NCBI RefSeq assembly: GCF_900107605.1
Contig: NZ_FNQJ01000001.1
Location: 124,001-188,000 of the forward strand
Direction of reading: 5' to 3'
From: Acidovorax soli
Lineage (GTDB): Bacteria; Pseudomonadota; Gammaproteobacteria; Burkholderiales; Burkholderiaceae_C
DNA length: 64,000 nucleotides
A model generated the notes under the pieces. The model was not told the DNA's origin and searched no databases. It saw nothing but the letters and a program-made list of their open reading frames with translations. The translations under genes and the position numbers were made by a program. Shown here piece by piece: positions 1-8,144 of the stretch; position 1 is the stretch's first letter, and the number at the start of each line of letters is the position of its first letter.

Positions 1-143
1 AACCCAATGCACAGGCCGTGGTGGGAAGGGAGTGGTTTCTGTGCCCACCGGATTTCTTCCGGCGCAGGGACAAACTTTTCTGGCTTTGCTGTGGATGGGG
101 TATCGACCCAAACATAGGCGCGAGCAGTACGGACGTAAGGCAT
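1..143 (-). CDS. hypothetical protein, N-terminal part only (runs off window)
   Basis: A reading frame opens on the minus strand at an ATG (141-143) preceded by a strong AAGGAG ribosome site seven bases upstream, and stays open to the window edge for at least 47 codons. The visible peptide starts MPYVRTARAYVWVD and is rich in Pro, Lys and Glu afterwards (PEKFVPAPEEIRW). I do not recognise the family. It is divergent from the four plus-strand genes that follow and probably belongs to the same integrative element. The ribosome site is the main evidence that this is a real gene. Confidence 0.55.
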   Translation of the reverse strand, partial: MPYVRTARAYVWVDTPSTAKPEKFVPAPEEIRWAQKPLPSHHGLCIG

Positions 144-538
144 ATTTTCTCCTTGAGACGTAGAAAAGCACAGCACGACTGGTGCTGTGCAACGGTTCAT
201 CTCAAGAAGGGTTGGCTTACAACATGGCGCGAATTCTACAGGCACGAATTGCACTCACCGACTGGCGGCCATGCTACAGTCCGCCCAAGCCGAGAGGCCC
301 GGTGCGTTCAAACACCACATCCGAAGCGGTAGCGGCCCCCACCGATAAGCGGGGTTTTGTCATGCCTGAATTTCCGGGGCTGGTGCGCATGCACGGCTCT
401 GACATGGTTTCGGGCGGGATGGGCCTACCCGCAAGGATGGCCGCACGGCTTCGGACGTGTTTGAAACATCCCGCCCACCTGATGCGCGTTCAAACGCAAA
501 CGGTGGATTTCCTTGCCACTCCCGAAGGAGCCAAGACC
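144..538. other. intergenic region of the integrative element with a 9-bp hairpin
   Basis: This 395-bp stretch separates the divergent partial gene from the plus-strand gene string. It contains a perfect inverted repeat GCACAGCAC / GTGCTGTGC (168-176 and 182-190, 5-nt loop), placed where it could be an operator or an attenuating hairpin for either direction. The plus frame of the next gene stays open back to about 182, with in-frame ATGs at 182 and 361. A longer protein is therefore possible, but those ATGs lack a convincing ribosome site. Confidence 0.4.
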
Positions 539-742
539 ATGACCGCAATCACGGCGCGTAAACCTGCGCCCACCCCGTCCACTCCGGACACCATCCCCAC
601 TACGAACCTGACCGCCGTTCTCGCAGCCTTCAATGCGGCAAACCTTGCCAGCAGCTACATAGAGCGCGGCAACTTCGCCGCAGCCCGCCGCAAGCTGGTG
701 CAGGCCCTGGCATCTATCGGCCAACTGCAAGCGGAGGGCTGA
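539..742 (+). CDS. small hypothetical protein of integrative element
   Basis: 67-residue protein of unknown function. The start at 539 is chosen because GAAGGAG lies eight bases upstream; upstream in-frame ATGs lack such a site. The N-terminal 25 residues are Pro/Thr rich and look disordered. The rest is a predicted amphipathic helical segment (LAAFNAANLASSYIERGNF) with a short Arg/Lys patch. The stop at 742 is followed two bases later by the next ATG, so the genes are translationally coupled. It is the first gene of a four-gene string 539-2562 and is probably element-encoded cargo or an accessory replication or maintenance factor; no function is claimed. Confidence 0.55.
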   Translation: MTAITARKPAPTPSTPDTIPTTNLTAVLAAFNAANLASSYIERGNFAAARRKLVQALASIGQLQAEG

Positions 743-744
743 CC

Positions 745-954
745 ATGAGCATCCACCACCACACCGCCTACCCCCAGGGCGAAGCTGCCGCATTGCGTGA
801 AGTCCTGCGCCTGGCATTGGCCGCGCTGGAGAAGGCCATTGATGACGGCTGCGCCATCGAGGCGCACGACCGGATGACCATTGACGGCAACACTTGGACC
901 ATCGGTGGCATCTGCGCCCTGGCCCATGACGCCCTGACCGGCAAGGAGGGGTAA
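745..954 (+). CDS. small hypothetical protein of integrative element
   Basis: 69-residue protein, start ATG two bases after the stop of the previous gene. It begins MSIHHHTAYPQGEA, then has a helix rich in Ala and Leu (LRLALAALEKAIDDG) and a short C-terminal part with two Trp/Ile-rich strands. No recognisable domain. Its end at 954 is three bases from the start of the next gene, so 539-1740 reads as one transcript. The family is unknown to me; only the compact operon organisation supports it as a gene. Confidence 0.5.
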   Translation: MSIHHHTAYPQGEAAALREVLRLALAALEKAIDDGCAIEAHDRMTIDGNTWTIGGICALAHDALTGKEG

Positions 955-957
955 GCC

Positions 958-1740
958 ATGGCGTACTTCATCCCCTCAGATACCCCACTCAACCCGACCG
1001 AGGCCAGAGCCCACGCAGCCCCCGCCGCTGGGCCACGGACGCCCGCCAACCACCTCAAAGATGGAGTAACCAAGCCCATTCGCTTGCTGGCGCTGGGCAC
1101 AGGGGAATACGGAAAGACCGCGCTGCTGGAGTTTCCCGGCGGCTGGCAACGCACGATTGACCTTCCTACCGAGGCGGACGCCTGGCATCCACTTTTCTCG
1201 GAACTGTCCCAAGAGGACTGCGCAAAATTGCGCAGCCACGCGGCCCCACCCGTCATCCGCCGCCCTGACGGCACCCGCACACGCCGGGGGGCTCTATCCT
1301 TTATCACCAAAGATATCCACCGAGGGAGGTGGGTGAAGAGGGTTAACAGCTTTGATGTTCCTGCCGAGAATGGCTGCGCAGGGAGCGTCACAGGCTACCG
1401 CTGCGCCGCCGAGCTACTGGATGCCCTGGCCCGCGACTACGGGCCGTGCATCGACAAGCGAGACATCATCAAGGCGGCATTACAGGCTTGCAATGAGCCA
1501 TACGGCAAGCCATCCCGGCGCAATGCAGGCCTAGCTTTTATGGACATAGTTGAGGAAGCCCTTAACTTCATGGCGAAGCATGCCAAGCACAGGGAATACA
1601 TGGCCGCCAAGATTGCCCAGGCCGAGCATGTGCAGGCATACATGGCGGACCATGACGCCAGAGAGAAAGCCGCATTTGTGGAACGCATGAAGGCAGCCAA
1701 AGCAGCCAAGCGCAGCAAGGCCCAGCGCTCGGACGCCTGA
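958..1740 (+). CDS. hypothetical protein with C-terminal coiled coil, integrative element
   Basis: 260-residue protein that I cannot assign. Residues 1-35 are Pro/Ala rich; 40-110 is a mixed region ending in a basic stretch (RRPDGTRTRRG); 140-185 looks helical with Cys residues; and the last 60 residues are a charged coiled coil rich in Ala, Lys and Glu. It has no signal peptide or membrane segment. It sits three bases after the preceding small gene and three bases before the next gene (1744), so it is co-transcribed with the replication-like protein. Position and style resemble accessory genes of small integrative elements. The function is open. Confidence 0.55.
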   Translation: MAYFIPSDTPLNPTEARAHAAPAAGPRTPANHLKDGVTKPIRLLALGTGEYGKTALLEFPGGWQRTIDLPTEADAWHPLFSELSQEDCAKLRSHAAPPVIRRPDGTRTRRGALSFITKDIHRGRWVKRVNSFDVPAENGCAGSVTGYRCAAELLDALARDYGPCIDKRDIIKAALQACNEPYGKPSRRNAGLAFMDIVEEALNFMAKHAKHREYMAAKIAQAEHVQAYMADHDAREKAAFVERMKAAKAAKRSKAQRSDA

Positions 1741-1743
1741 GCC

Positions 1744-2562
1744 ATGGCAAACGGACGCAACAAGCTGCGCCGGGGCGATGCAGGCCGGGATGCTGGCGGG
1801 TTTGTGGCGCTGCCGTGGGTGGTGCTGGACAGTCCCGCCTACGCCCAGCTATCCATGCACGCCCGCGCCCTGCTGCTGGAGGTGGCCCGGCAGTTCACGC
1901 GTGACAACAACGGCTGGCTGCTGCTGTCACGGGGCTACATGGCAGGCAGGGGCTGGAATTCGGTCGATATGCTGACCAAGGCCAAGCGCGAGTTGCTGGA
2001 TGCCGGGTTCATCTTTGAGACGGTGAAGGGCCAACGCCCGAACAAGGCCGCCCGGTATGCCGTGACATGGCGGGCGCTGGACCGGCATCCGGGCTACGAC
2101 ATCGGCGCCACCGAGGCATTCCAGCGCGGTGCGTATCGCATGCACAACGCTGTGAAAATTGACCCACCTGTACCGCCACACGGTACAGAGAAAAACGCAT
2201 CCCTTGTACCGCCCCACGGTCCAATAGAGCGCCCCATTGCACCGTCCCACGGTACAGAGAGGGCGCCCACTGTACCGCCCCACGGTACTATCCGGGCGCA
2301 TTTTGGTGCTTCCCCTGTACCGCCACACGGACACCTATCTAGAGAGCCATCTAAGGTGAGCGCAGCGAAGGATGTTCAGGGTGTTGCAGGGGTGCAGAAG
2401 GTGCGAGCGAATATCGGGCGGGCTGACAGCCGCCAGAAACGCGAGGCAGCACCACGACCGACCAGCCCTATGCGAAGGTTGAGGCAACAGGTACGCGATG
2501 AAGCGGTACGCGGCATGGTGCGCACGGAATCGACCGCGCAACTGGAACTGATGCTGAGGTAA
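1744..2562 (+). CDS. helix-turn-helix / replication-initiator-like protein with internal VPPHGT repeats
   Basis: 272 residues. Residues 17-115 form a compact domain beginning GGFVALPWVVLDSPAYAQL and containing a segment that reads as a winged helix (LLSRGYMAGRGWNSV then LTKAKRELLDAGFIF). That layout is typical of replication or DNA-binding proteins of phages and integrative elements. Residues 137-200 carry five copies of a PPHG motif (VPPHGT twice in full), and the DNA encoding each is a near-perfect palindrome. The C-terminus is basic (RQKREAAPRPTSPMRRLRQQVR). It is the last gene of the element string and is followed by a terminator at 2876. The HTH reading comes from pattern, not a search; a Rep-like role is inference. 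Confidence 0.55.
   Translation: MANGRNKLRRGDAGRDAGGFVALPWVVLDSPAYAQLSMHARALLLEVARQFTRDNNGWLLLSRGYMAGRGWNSVDMLTKAKRELLDAGFIFETVKGQRPNKAARYAVTWRALDRHPGYDIGATEAFQRGAYRMHNAVKIDPPVPPHGTEKNASLVPPHGPIERPIAPSHGTERAPTVPPHGTIRAHFGASPVPPHGHLSREPSKVSAAKDVQGVAGVQKVRANIGRADSRQKREAAPRPTSPMRRLRQQVRDEAVRGMVRTESTAQLELMLR
2169..2334 (+). repeat. five iteron-like palindromes inside a coding region
   Basis: A 19-bp unit, consensus TGTACCGCCMCACGGTACA, occurs at 2169-2187, 2205-2223, 2238-2256, 2271-2289 and 2316-2334. Each unit is a dyad of TGTACCG and CGGTACA around five bases. Spacings are 36, 33, 33 and 45 bp, all multiples of three, so the reading frame is kept and each unit encodes (V/I/A)P(P/S)HG. Copy 1 is a perfect dyad; copies 2-5 have one to three changes. 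Such a series could be a protein-binding array (iterons, origin or operator) embedded in the gene, or simply a peptide repeat. Confidence 0.7.
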
Positions 2563-2875
2563 TGGGGTAGGCATTCCTGCGCCCTCATTGCCCAGCCCTG
2601 CATTGCAGGCGATGAGCCGTTCCCGAACCTGAAAAAACCTGAATTTGCCGGACGCACAGCGCGCGTGAGGCCAAAGCGCCCAGCGGTTGTTGCCTGCGTA
2701 TCCGTGTGATTCACACAAATAGCGCGGGGCACCCTTTCTGGATGGGGCGAATGGTGAGGTTTTGGTAAGGGGCCGAAGGGCCTGCGGAGGCTCACGCCTG
2801 CCCCCGAATTTTGGTTAGTGCAGAAGTTAGCGCGGAAACCTGACCCTCACGCCCCTGAGCAGGAGTCTCTGCTTT

Positions 2876-2912
2876 GCCCCAACCAAAACGGCATTGTTGG
2901 GGCTTTTCTTTT
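2876..2912 (+). terminator. rho-independent terminator of the element gene string
   Basis: Perfect 8-bp stem GCCCCAAC (2876-2883) / GTTGGGGC (2896-2903) with a 12-nt loop, followed by TTTTCTTTT. It lies downstream of the plus-strand genes 539-2562 and has no gene of its own nearby. Confidence 0.75.
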
Positions 2913-2942
2913 GTTCTGTGCTGGGTGTCGCATTCCGGCAAC

Positions 2943-2962
2943 TTGCCTACAGATTGCCTACA
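2943..2962. repeat. tandem 9-bp direct repeats, possible integrase arm-type sites
   Basis: TTGCCTACA occurs at 2943-2951 and again at 2954-2962, an 11-bp phase (about one helical turn), 60-80 bp from the 3' end of tRNA-Thr. Short direct repeats of this kind beside a tRNA 3' end are what arm-type binding sites of tyrosine recombinases look like. The repeat is seen; the function is inferred. Confidence 0.4.
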
Positions 2963-2975
2963 AGTCACACCAAAA

Positions 2976-3009
2976 GAAAAACCCCGCTACCGTATTGATA
3001 GCGGGGTTT
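2976..3009 (-). terminator. terminator downstream of tRNA-Thr
   Basis: Perfect 11-bp stem AAACCCCGCTA (2979-2989) / TAGCGGGGTTT (2999-3009) with a 9-nt loop. Read on the minus strand it follows the tRNA directly and is followed by a T-rich run. It is symmetrical enough to act in both directions. Confidence 0.75.
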
Positions 3010-3021
3010 CCTTTACTGACT

Positions 3022-3097
3022 TGGTGCCGGAGAGATGAATCGAACACCCGACCTTCTCATTACGAATGAGCTGCTCTACCGACTGAGCTACACCGGC
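3022..3097 (-). tRNA. tRNA-Thr (anticodon CGU)
   Basis: 76 nt including an encoded CCA (TGG at 3022-3024). Acceptor arm GCCGGTG pairs with CTCCGGC with a single T-T mismatch at 6-67. The anticodon loop is TTCGTAA with anticodon CGT, and the T-loop is TTCGATT. Its 3' side abuts the putative integrative element, and tRNA 3' ends are common integrase targets. It decodes ACG. Confidence 0.93.
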
Positions 3098-3109
3098 GTA
3101 AGCCTGCAA

Positions 3110-4117
3110 TTATAGCGTGGAATGGTAGCTTGTCACCCGCTCGACTTCATTTTTTGAACCCAGAATCACACTGACGCGTTCGTGCAACTGGGTAGGCTGG
3201 ATGTCGAGGATGCGTTGTTTGCCGTTGGTCGCGGCGCCGCCGGCCTGCTCGATGAGCCAGCCCATGGGGTTGGCCTCGTACATCAGGCGCAGCTTGCCGG
3301 GCTTGTTGGGTTCGCGCTTGTCCCAGGGGTACATGAAGATGCCGCCGCGGGTCATGATGCGGTGCACGTCGGCCACCATGCTGGCGATCCAGCGCATGTT
3401 GAAGTCCTTGCCGCGCGGGCCTTCCTTGCCCTGCAGGCATTCGTCGATGTAGCGCTTGACCGGTTCGTCCCAGTGGCGCATGTTGCTCATGTTGATGGCG
3501 AATTCCTTGGTGTCCTCGGGAATGCGCACATTCTCTTGCGTCAGCACGAACGAGCCCTGCTCGCGGTCGAGCGTGAACATGGCCACGCCGTCGCCCACGG
3601 TGAGCACCAGCGTGGTTTGCGGGCCATAGACGCAATAGCCGGCGGCCACCTGCTGGCTGCCCTTTTGCAGGAAATCGCCTTCGTCCACGCCGCGGTCGTC
3701 TTCGGGCATCTTGAGTACGCTGAAGATGGTGCCGATGCTCACGTTGACGTCAATGTTGCTGGAGCCGTCGAGGGGGTCGAACAGCAGCAGGTATTCGCCC
3801 TTGGGATAGCGGTTGGGCACCACGTAGATGCCGTCCATCTCCTCGCTGGCCATGCCGGCGAGGTGGCCACCCCATTCGTTGGCCTCGATCAGCACCTCGT
3901 TGGCGATGATGTCGAGCTTTTTCTGCACTTCGCCCTGCACGTTCTCACTGCCGGCACTGCCGAGCACGCCCCCGAGGGCGCCCTTGTTGACGGCGTGGCT
4001 GATGCTCTTGCAGGCGCGTGCCACCACTTCGAGCAGCAGGCGCAACTGGCCGGGAATGAGGCCGTCCACGCGCTGTTGTTCGACGAGGTAGCGGGTCAGG
4101 CTGACTTTGTTTGCCAT
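3110..4117 (-). CDS. fbp: class I fructose-1,6-bisphosphatase
   Basis: 335 residues. It hydrolyses fructose 1,6-bisphosphate to fructose 6-phosphate, the committed cytosolic step of gluconeogenesis. The metal-binding signature DPLDGSSN is at residues 114-121, with the preceding acidic cluster ASEEMD at 90-95. The C-terminal half carries the usual sugar-phosphate region ([19 protein letters not shown]). The start [11 protein letters not shown] is chosen because AAGGAG lies seven bases upstream; an in-frame ATG 48 bases earlier would overlap pepN. It follows pepN by 10 bp on the same strand, as the last gene of a prfB-pepN-fbp unit. Length fits the family. Confidence 0.97.
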   Translation of the reverse strand: MANKVSLTRYLVEQQRVDGLIPGQLRLLLEVVARACKSISHAVNKGALGGVLGSAGSENVQGEVQKKLDIIANEVLIEANEWGGHLAGMASEEMDGIYVVPNRYPKGEYLLLFDPLDGSSNIDVNVSIGTIFSVLKMPEDDRGVDEGDFLQKGSQQVAAGYCVYGPQTTLVLTVGDGVAMFTLDREQGSFVLTQENVRIPEDTKEFAINMSNMRHWDEPVKRYIDECLQGKEGPRGKDFNMRWIASMVADVHRIMTRGGIFMYPWDKREPNKPGKLRLMYEANPMGWLIEQAGGAATNGKQRILDIQPTQLHERVSVILGSKNEVERVTSYHSTL

Positions 4118-4127
4118 GGATATCTCC

Positions 4128-6854
4128 TTAATCGGCCAGTGCGCGGGTGACGACCTCGCGCACATCGTTGCTCAGGTCGGGGCGTGCGGCCACGCGGGCG
4201 ATGGCCTCGCGGGCGCCACTGCGCCAGGGTTCGGCCAGTTTCTTCCAGCGGTCCAGGGCGCGTGCCAGGCGGGCGGCTACCTGTGGGTTGAGGGCGTCGA
4301 GCTCGATCACGCGGTCGCTCCAGAACACGTAGCCTGCTGCGTCCGCACGGTGAAACGCGCCCGGGTTGGCGCTGCAGTAGCTGAAGATCACGCTGCGCGC
4401 GCGGTTGGGGTTCTTGAGGCTGAAGTCCGGGTGTTGCAGGAGCTGGCGCACGGTGGGTAGCACGTTGCCAGCGCGGTCGGGCGCGCCCGCCTGCAGGGCA
4501 AACCACTTGTCGATGACCAGCGGCTCGTCCTTGAACAGCGTGTGAAAGCGCGCCAGGGCGGGGGCGGCCAGCTCGCTGCCGCTGGCCACCAGCGCGGTCA
4601 GGGCGTTGAAGCGGTCGGTCATGTTGGCTGCCACCTTGAAGCGCTGATACGCCTTGCCGGGCCAGACCCCATCGCCCGCACGCTGGGCCGCGATGCACAG
4701 CATGTGCAGCGCCAGACCGCTGAGCGCGCGGCGGCCGGACGAAACCGGGTCGGGGCGGTAGCCGCCGGTGTCCTGGTGCTGCTCCCAGGCCCAGGCCCAG
4801 TCAGGCTGCAGCGACAGGGCCAGCTGCTCGCGCATGGCTTCGCGCACGGCGTGAATGCGCTGGGGATCGACCACGTCGAGCTGCTCGGCGATGTAGGTCT
4901 CGGACGGCAGCGTAAGGACCAGTTCCTTGAAGGCCGCGTCCAGTGCCGGATTGCGCAGCACGGAGCGCATGGCCTCGACAAACTCTGGCGAGAGAATATT
5001 GCGGTCGAAACGGCCGTGGGCACCCGTCTGCTGTTCGCTATCAGCTATTGCATGGATAGCGGTGCGCAGTGCCAGGCGCTGGCCTGCCTCCCAGCGGTTG
5101 AATGCGTCAGCGTCATGGGCCAGCAGCGTGAGCAACTGGGCATCGGTGTACTCGATGTCCAGTACCACGGGGGCGCTGAAACCGCGCAGCACCGAAGGCA
5201 CGGGCTCGGCATCCAGGTTCGTGAAGGTCAACGTCTGCGAGGCTTCGGTCAGCACCACCACGCGGGAGGTGGTGACCGCACCGGCTTCGTTCGCCAGTTG
5301 CAAGGGCAGGGCGGCGCCGGTGCTGGCGTCGATCAGGCCCAGCTCCACCGGGATGACGAAAGGCTGCTTCTCACTTTGGCCGGGCGTGGGCGCGCAGCTC
5401 TGCGACAGCGTGAGCGCATAGCTGCGCGTGGCGGCGTCGTAGTGGCCGGTGGCGCGCACGCGGGGCGTGCCGGCCTGGCTGTACCAGCGCTTGAACTGCG
5501 GCAGGTGCTGCGCCAGCGGGCTGAGCGGGTTGGCATCGGCAATCGCCTGCACGAAGTCGTCGCAGGTCACGGCCTGGCCATCGTGGCGCTCGAAGTACAG
5601 CTTCATGCCCTTGGCAAAACCTTCGCGGCTCACCAAGTTGTGCTGCATGCGCACTACCTCGGCACCCTTTTCGTAGATGGTGACGGTGTAGAAGTTGTTG
5701 ATCTCGATGTAGCTGTCAGGCCGCACGGGGTGGGCCATGGGGCCTGCGTCCTCGGGGAACTGCGCCGTGCGCAGCACGCGCACGTCCTCGATGCGCTTGA
5801 CGGCGCGGGCCGAGGGGCTGCCCGCCAGGTCCTGGCTGAACTCCTGGTCGCGGAAGACCGTGAGGCCTTCCTTCAGCGACAGCTGGAACCAGTCGCGGCA
5901 GGTGACGCGGTTGCCCGTCCAGTTGTGGAAATACTCGTGGCCCACCACGCTTTCGATGTTGGCGAAATCGGTATCGGTGGCGGTGGCCTCACTGGCCAGA
6001 ACATACTTGGTGTTGAAGATGTTCAGGCCCTTGTTTTCCATGGCGCCCATGTTGAAGTCGCTGGTGGCGACGATCATGAAGCGCTCCAGATCCAGCGGCA
6101 GGCCGAAGCGGGCTTCGTCCCAGGTCACGCTGTGCATCAGCGCGTTCATGGCGTGCTCGGTCTTGCCCAGGTCGCCGGGGCGCACATACACCTGCAGCAG
6201 GTGGTCGTTGCCCGAGCGGCTCTTGATCTTCTGCTCGCGTGCCACCAGCTTGCCGGCCACCAGGGCGAACAGGTAGCAGGGCTTCTTGTGCGGATCGACC
6301 CACTTGGCGAAGTGGCGGCCGTCTTCGAGCGCGCCGCTGTCCACCAGGTTGCCGTTGGAGAGCAGCACCGGGTACTGGGCCTTGTCGGCGCGCAGCGTGA
6401 CGGCGTAGCTGGCCATCACGTCCGGCCGGTCGAGGAAGTAGGTGATGCGGCGAAAACCCTCGGCCTCGCACTGCGTGAAGAACGTGCCCTGGCTCACATA
6501 CAGGCCCATGAGCTGTGTGTTCTTGGCCGGGGCGCAGGTGGTGAAGATTTCCAGGTCGAAGGGCTCGGCGCCTTCGGGCAGGTTCTCCAGCACCAGCTGG
6601 TTGCCGTCCATCTTGAACGAGGTGCCGCCGCCGTTGACCATGACGCGCGCCAGGTTCAGCGCTTCGCCGTCCAGGCGCAGCGGCTGTGCCGCCACGTCGG
6701 GGTTGCGGCGCAGGCGCATCTTGTTGAGCACGCGGGTCTTGGCGGGGTCCAGGTCGAACGTCAGGTCGACGGTGTCGATCCACCAGGCCGGGGCCTGGTA
6801 GTCGGCGCGGTGGATGGCGGGCGCCTGGCCCTGGCCGTCACGCAGTTGCAACAT
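4128..6854 (-). CDS. pepN: aminopeptidase N (M1 family)
   Basis: 908 residues, cytosolic zinc metalloprotease removing N-terminal residues from peptides. The exopeptidase motif GAMEN is at residues 270-274, the zinc site HEYFH at 306-310 and the third ligand Glu329 in LKEGLT, giving HEXXH-X18-E. The N-terminal beta domain and the long helical C-terminal domain (from about 560) match proteobacterial PepN, whose usual length is 870-900. AAGGAAAACC precedes the ATG. It starts 8 bp after prfB and is followed by fbp. An internal stretch near 5038-5058 (CTATCAGCTATTGCATGGATAG) resembles the interspersed palindromes of this lineage within the coding frame. Confidence 0.97.
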   Translation of the reverse strand: MLQLRDGQGQAPAIHRADYQAPAWWIDTVDLTFDLDPAKTRVLNKMRLRRNPDVAAQPLRLDGEALNLARVMVNGGGTSFKMDGNQLVLENLPEGAEPFDLEIFTTCAPAKNTQLMGLYVSQGTFFTQCEAEGFRRITYFLDRPDVMASYAVTLRADKAQYPVLLSNGNLVDSGALEDGRHFAKWVDPHKKPCYLFALVAGKLVAREQKIKSRSGNDHLLQVYVRPGDLGKTEHAMNALMHSVTWDEARFGLPLDLERFMIVATSDFNMGAMENKGLNIFNTKYVLASEATATDTDFANIESVVGHEYFHNWTGNRVTCRDWFQLSLKEGLTVFRDQEFSQDLAGSPSARAVKRIEDVRVLRTAQFPEDAGPMAHPVRPDSYIEINNFYTVTIYEKGAEVVRMQHNLVSREGFAKGMKLYFERHDGQAVTCDDFVQAIADANPLSPLAQHLPQFKRWYSQAGTPRVRATGHYDAATRSYALTLSQSCAPTPGQSEKQPFVIPVELGLIDASTGAALPLQLANEAGAVTTSRVVVLTEASQTLTFTNLDAEPVPSVLRGFSAPVVLDIEYTDAQLLTLLAHDADAFNRWEAGQRLALRTAIHAIADSEQQTGAHGRFDRNILSPEFVEAMRSVLRNPALDAAFKELVLTLPSETYIAEQLDVVDPQRIHAVREAMREQLALSLQPDWAWAWEQHQDTGGYRPDPVSSGRRALSGLALHMLCIAAQRAGDGVWPGKAYQRFKVAANMTDRFNALTALVASGSELAAPALARFHTLFKDEPLVIDKWFALQAGAPDRAGNVLPTVRQLLQHPDFSLKNPNRARSVIFSYCSANPGAFHRADAAGYVFWSDRVIELDALNPQVAARLARALDRWKKLAEPWRSGAREAIARVAARPDLSNDVREVVTRALAD

Positions 6855-6862
6855 GGTTTTCC

Positions 6863-7967
6863 TTAAACGCCCTGCTTGAGGGAGGCTTCGATGAATGCGT
6901 CGAGATCGCCGTCCAGCACCTTCTGGGTGGCCGAAATTTCGACGCCGGTGCGCAGATCCTTGATGCGGCTGTTGTCCAGCACGTAGCTGCGGATCTGGTG
7001 ACCCCAGCCCACGTCGGTCTTGGTGTCTTCGAGCTTTTGCTGCTCTTCCTGGCGCTTGCGCATCTCGTGGTCATACAGCCGGCTGCGCAGGCGCTGCCAG
7101 GCGATGTCGCGGTTGCCGTGCTGGCTGCGGCCGTCCTGGCATTGCACCACGATGCCCGTGGGGATGTGGGTCAGGCGCACGGCCGAGTCGGTCTTGTTGA
7201 TGTGCTGGCCGCCCGCGCCGGAGGCTCGGTAGGTGTCGGTGCGCACGTCGGCCGGGTTGATGTCGATCTGGATCGAGTCATCGATCTCGGGATAGACGAA
7301 CAGGCTGGCAAAGCTGGTGTGGCGGCCGCCCGAGCTGTCGAACGGGCTCTTGCGCACCAGGCGGTGCACGCCGGTTTCGGTGCGCAGCAGGCCATAGGCG
7401 TATTCGCCCTCGACCTTGATCGTGGCGCTTTTGATGCCGGCCACGTCGCCAGGGGTTTCTTCTTCGACCGTGGTCTTGAAACCCTTGCGCTCGGCATACT
7501 TGAGGTACTGGCGCAGCAGCATGCTGGCCCAGTCGCAGGCCTCGGTGCCGCCGGCGCCGGCCTGGATGTCCACAAAGCAGTTGAGCGGATCGGCCTCGTT
7601 GCTGAACATGCGGCGGAATTCGAGCTGCTCGATCTCGGGCTGGAGCTTGGCGGTTTCGGCCTCGATGGTCATCAGGCCGGCCTCGTCGCCTTCTTCCTTG
7701 CTCATCTCGTACAGCTCGGCGTTGTCGGCCAGCTCACGCGTGAGCTTGTCGAGCGTGAGCACCACGCCGTCGAGCGACTTTTTCTCTTTGCCCAGCTCCT
7801 GGGCCTTCTTGGGATCGTTCCAGACCGTGGGGTCTTCCAGCGATGCGTTTACCGTGCGCAGGCGTTCGAATTTGGCATCGAAGTCAAAGATACCTCCGTA
7901 ACTCTTGCGTGCGCACGGCCAGGTCGGAGAGGGTGTTGCCGATGAGGTTGATACGTTCTGCGTCCAT
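6863..7967 (-). CDS. prfB: peptide chain release factor 2 (programmed +1 frameshift)
   Basis: Terminates translation at UGA and UAA. The gene is in two frames: 27 codons from ATG 7967 ([11 protein letters not shown]...LRRYL) end at an in-frame TGA (7884-7886). Slipping +1 at CTT-TGA-C continues as [13 protein letters not shown] into the long frame, for about 367 residues in total. The frame-shifted product has the RF2 tripeptide region RKSPFD and the peptidyl-hydrolase motif GAGGQ, and ends [10 protein letters not shown]. The apparent break is regulatory, not damage. It is first in a unit with pepN and fbp. The start codon has a moderate AGGACA upstream. Confidence 0.96.
7883..7898 (-). promoter_or_regulatory. 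RF2 autoregulatory +1 frameshift site
   Basis: On the minus strand the sequence reads CGGAGGTATCTTTGAC: an internal Shine-Dalgarno-like GGAGG, short spacer, slippery CTT and the UGA stop followed by C. It is almost identical to the E. coli prfB site. When RF2 is scarce, ribosomes pause at UGA and shift +1 to make full-length RF2, so expression is self-regulated. Confidence 0.95.
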
Positions 7968-8144
7968 GGTCTTGTCCTGGGTGTCTTGTGGAATAACCCG
8001 CGATTTTCTCATGGGACGCGATCTCTGGCGCCCAATGCCCCCCGACCGGCCCGGCGCCTGCCGCTGCCACCCGAATGCCACCCCGAAAATTTCAGAATGA
8101 ACAGCTGCTTGCGGTGGATGCATCAGCGCTTGCAAGCATTTTCT

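Larger units (their letters stand above)
2563..3021. other. non-coding end of the integrative element next to tRNA-Thr
   Basis: 459 bp without a convincing gene between the last element gene and tRNA-Thr. It contains a small GTGTGA/TCACAC-type dyad near 2703-2715, a rho-independent terminator (2876-2912), tandem 9-bp direct repeats (2943-2962) and a second terminator (2976-3009). A reading frame around 2818-3069 would run through both terminators into the tRNA and is not supported. The junction between element and host chromosome is presumably at the tRNA 3' end, but only one end is visible. Confidence 0.5.

Noticed and set aside
2169-2334. Five palindromes as a CRISPR array
   Set aside because: Units are inside an open reading frame with 14-26-bp gaps that vary by multiples of three; no spacer-like regularity and no cas genes.
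2818-3069. Possible small protein before and into tRNA-Thr
   Set aside because: Crosses two terminators and enters the tRNA; no ribosome site.
4542-6866. 774-codon open frame on the plus strand opposite pepN
   Set aside because: Antisense to a certain gene; open only because of high GC and codon bias. No family motif.
7765-7967. prfB as a pseudogene or truncated gene
   Set aside because: The in-frame TGA sits in a textbook RF2 frameshift context; both frames encode RF2 sequence.
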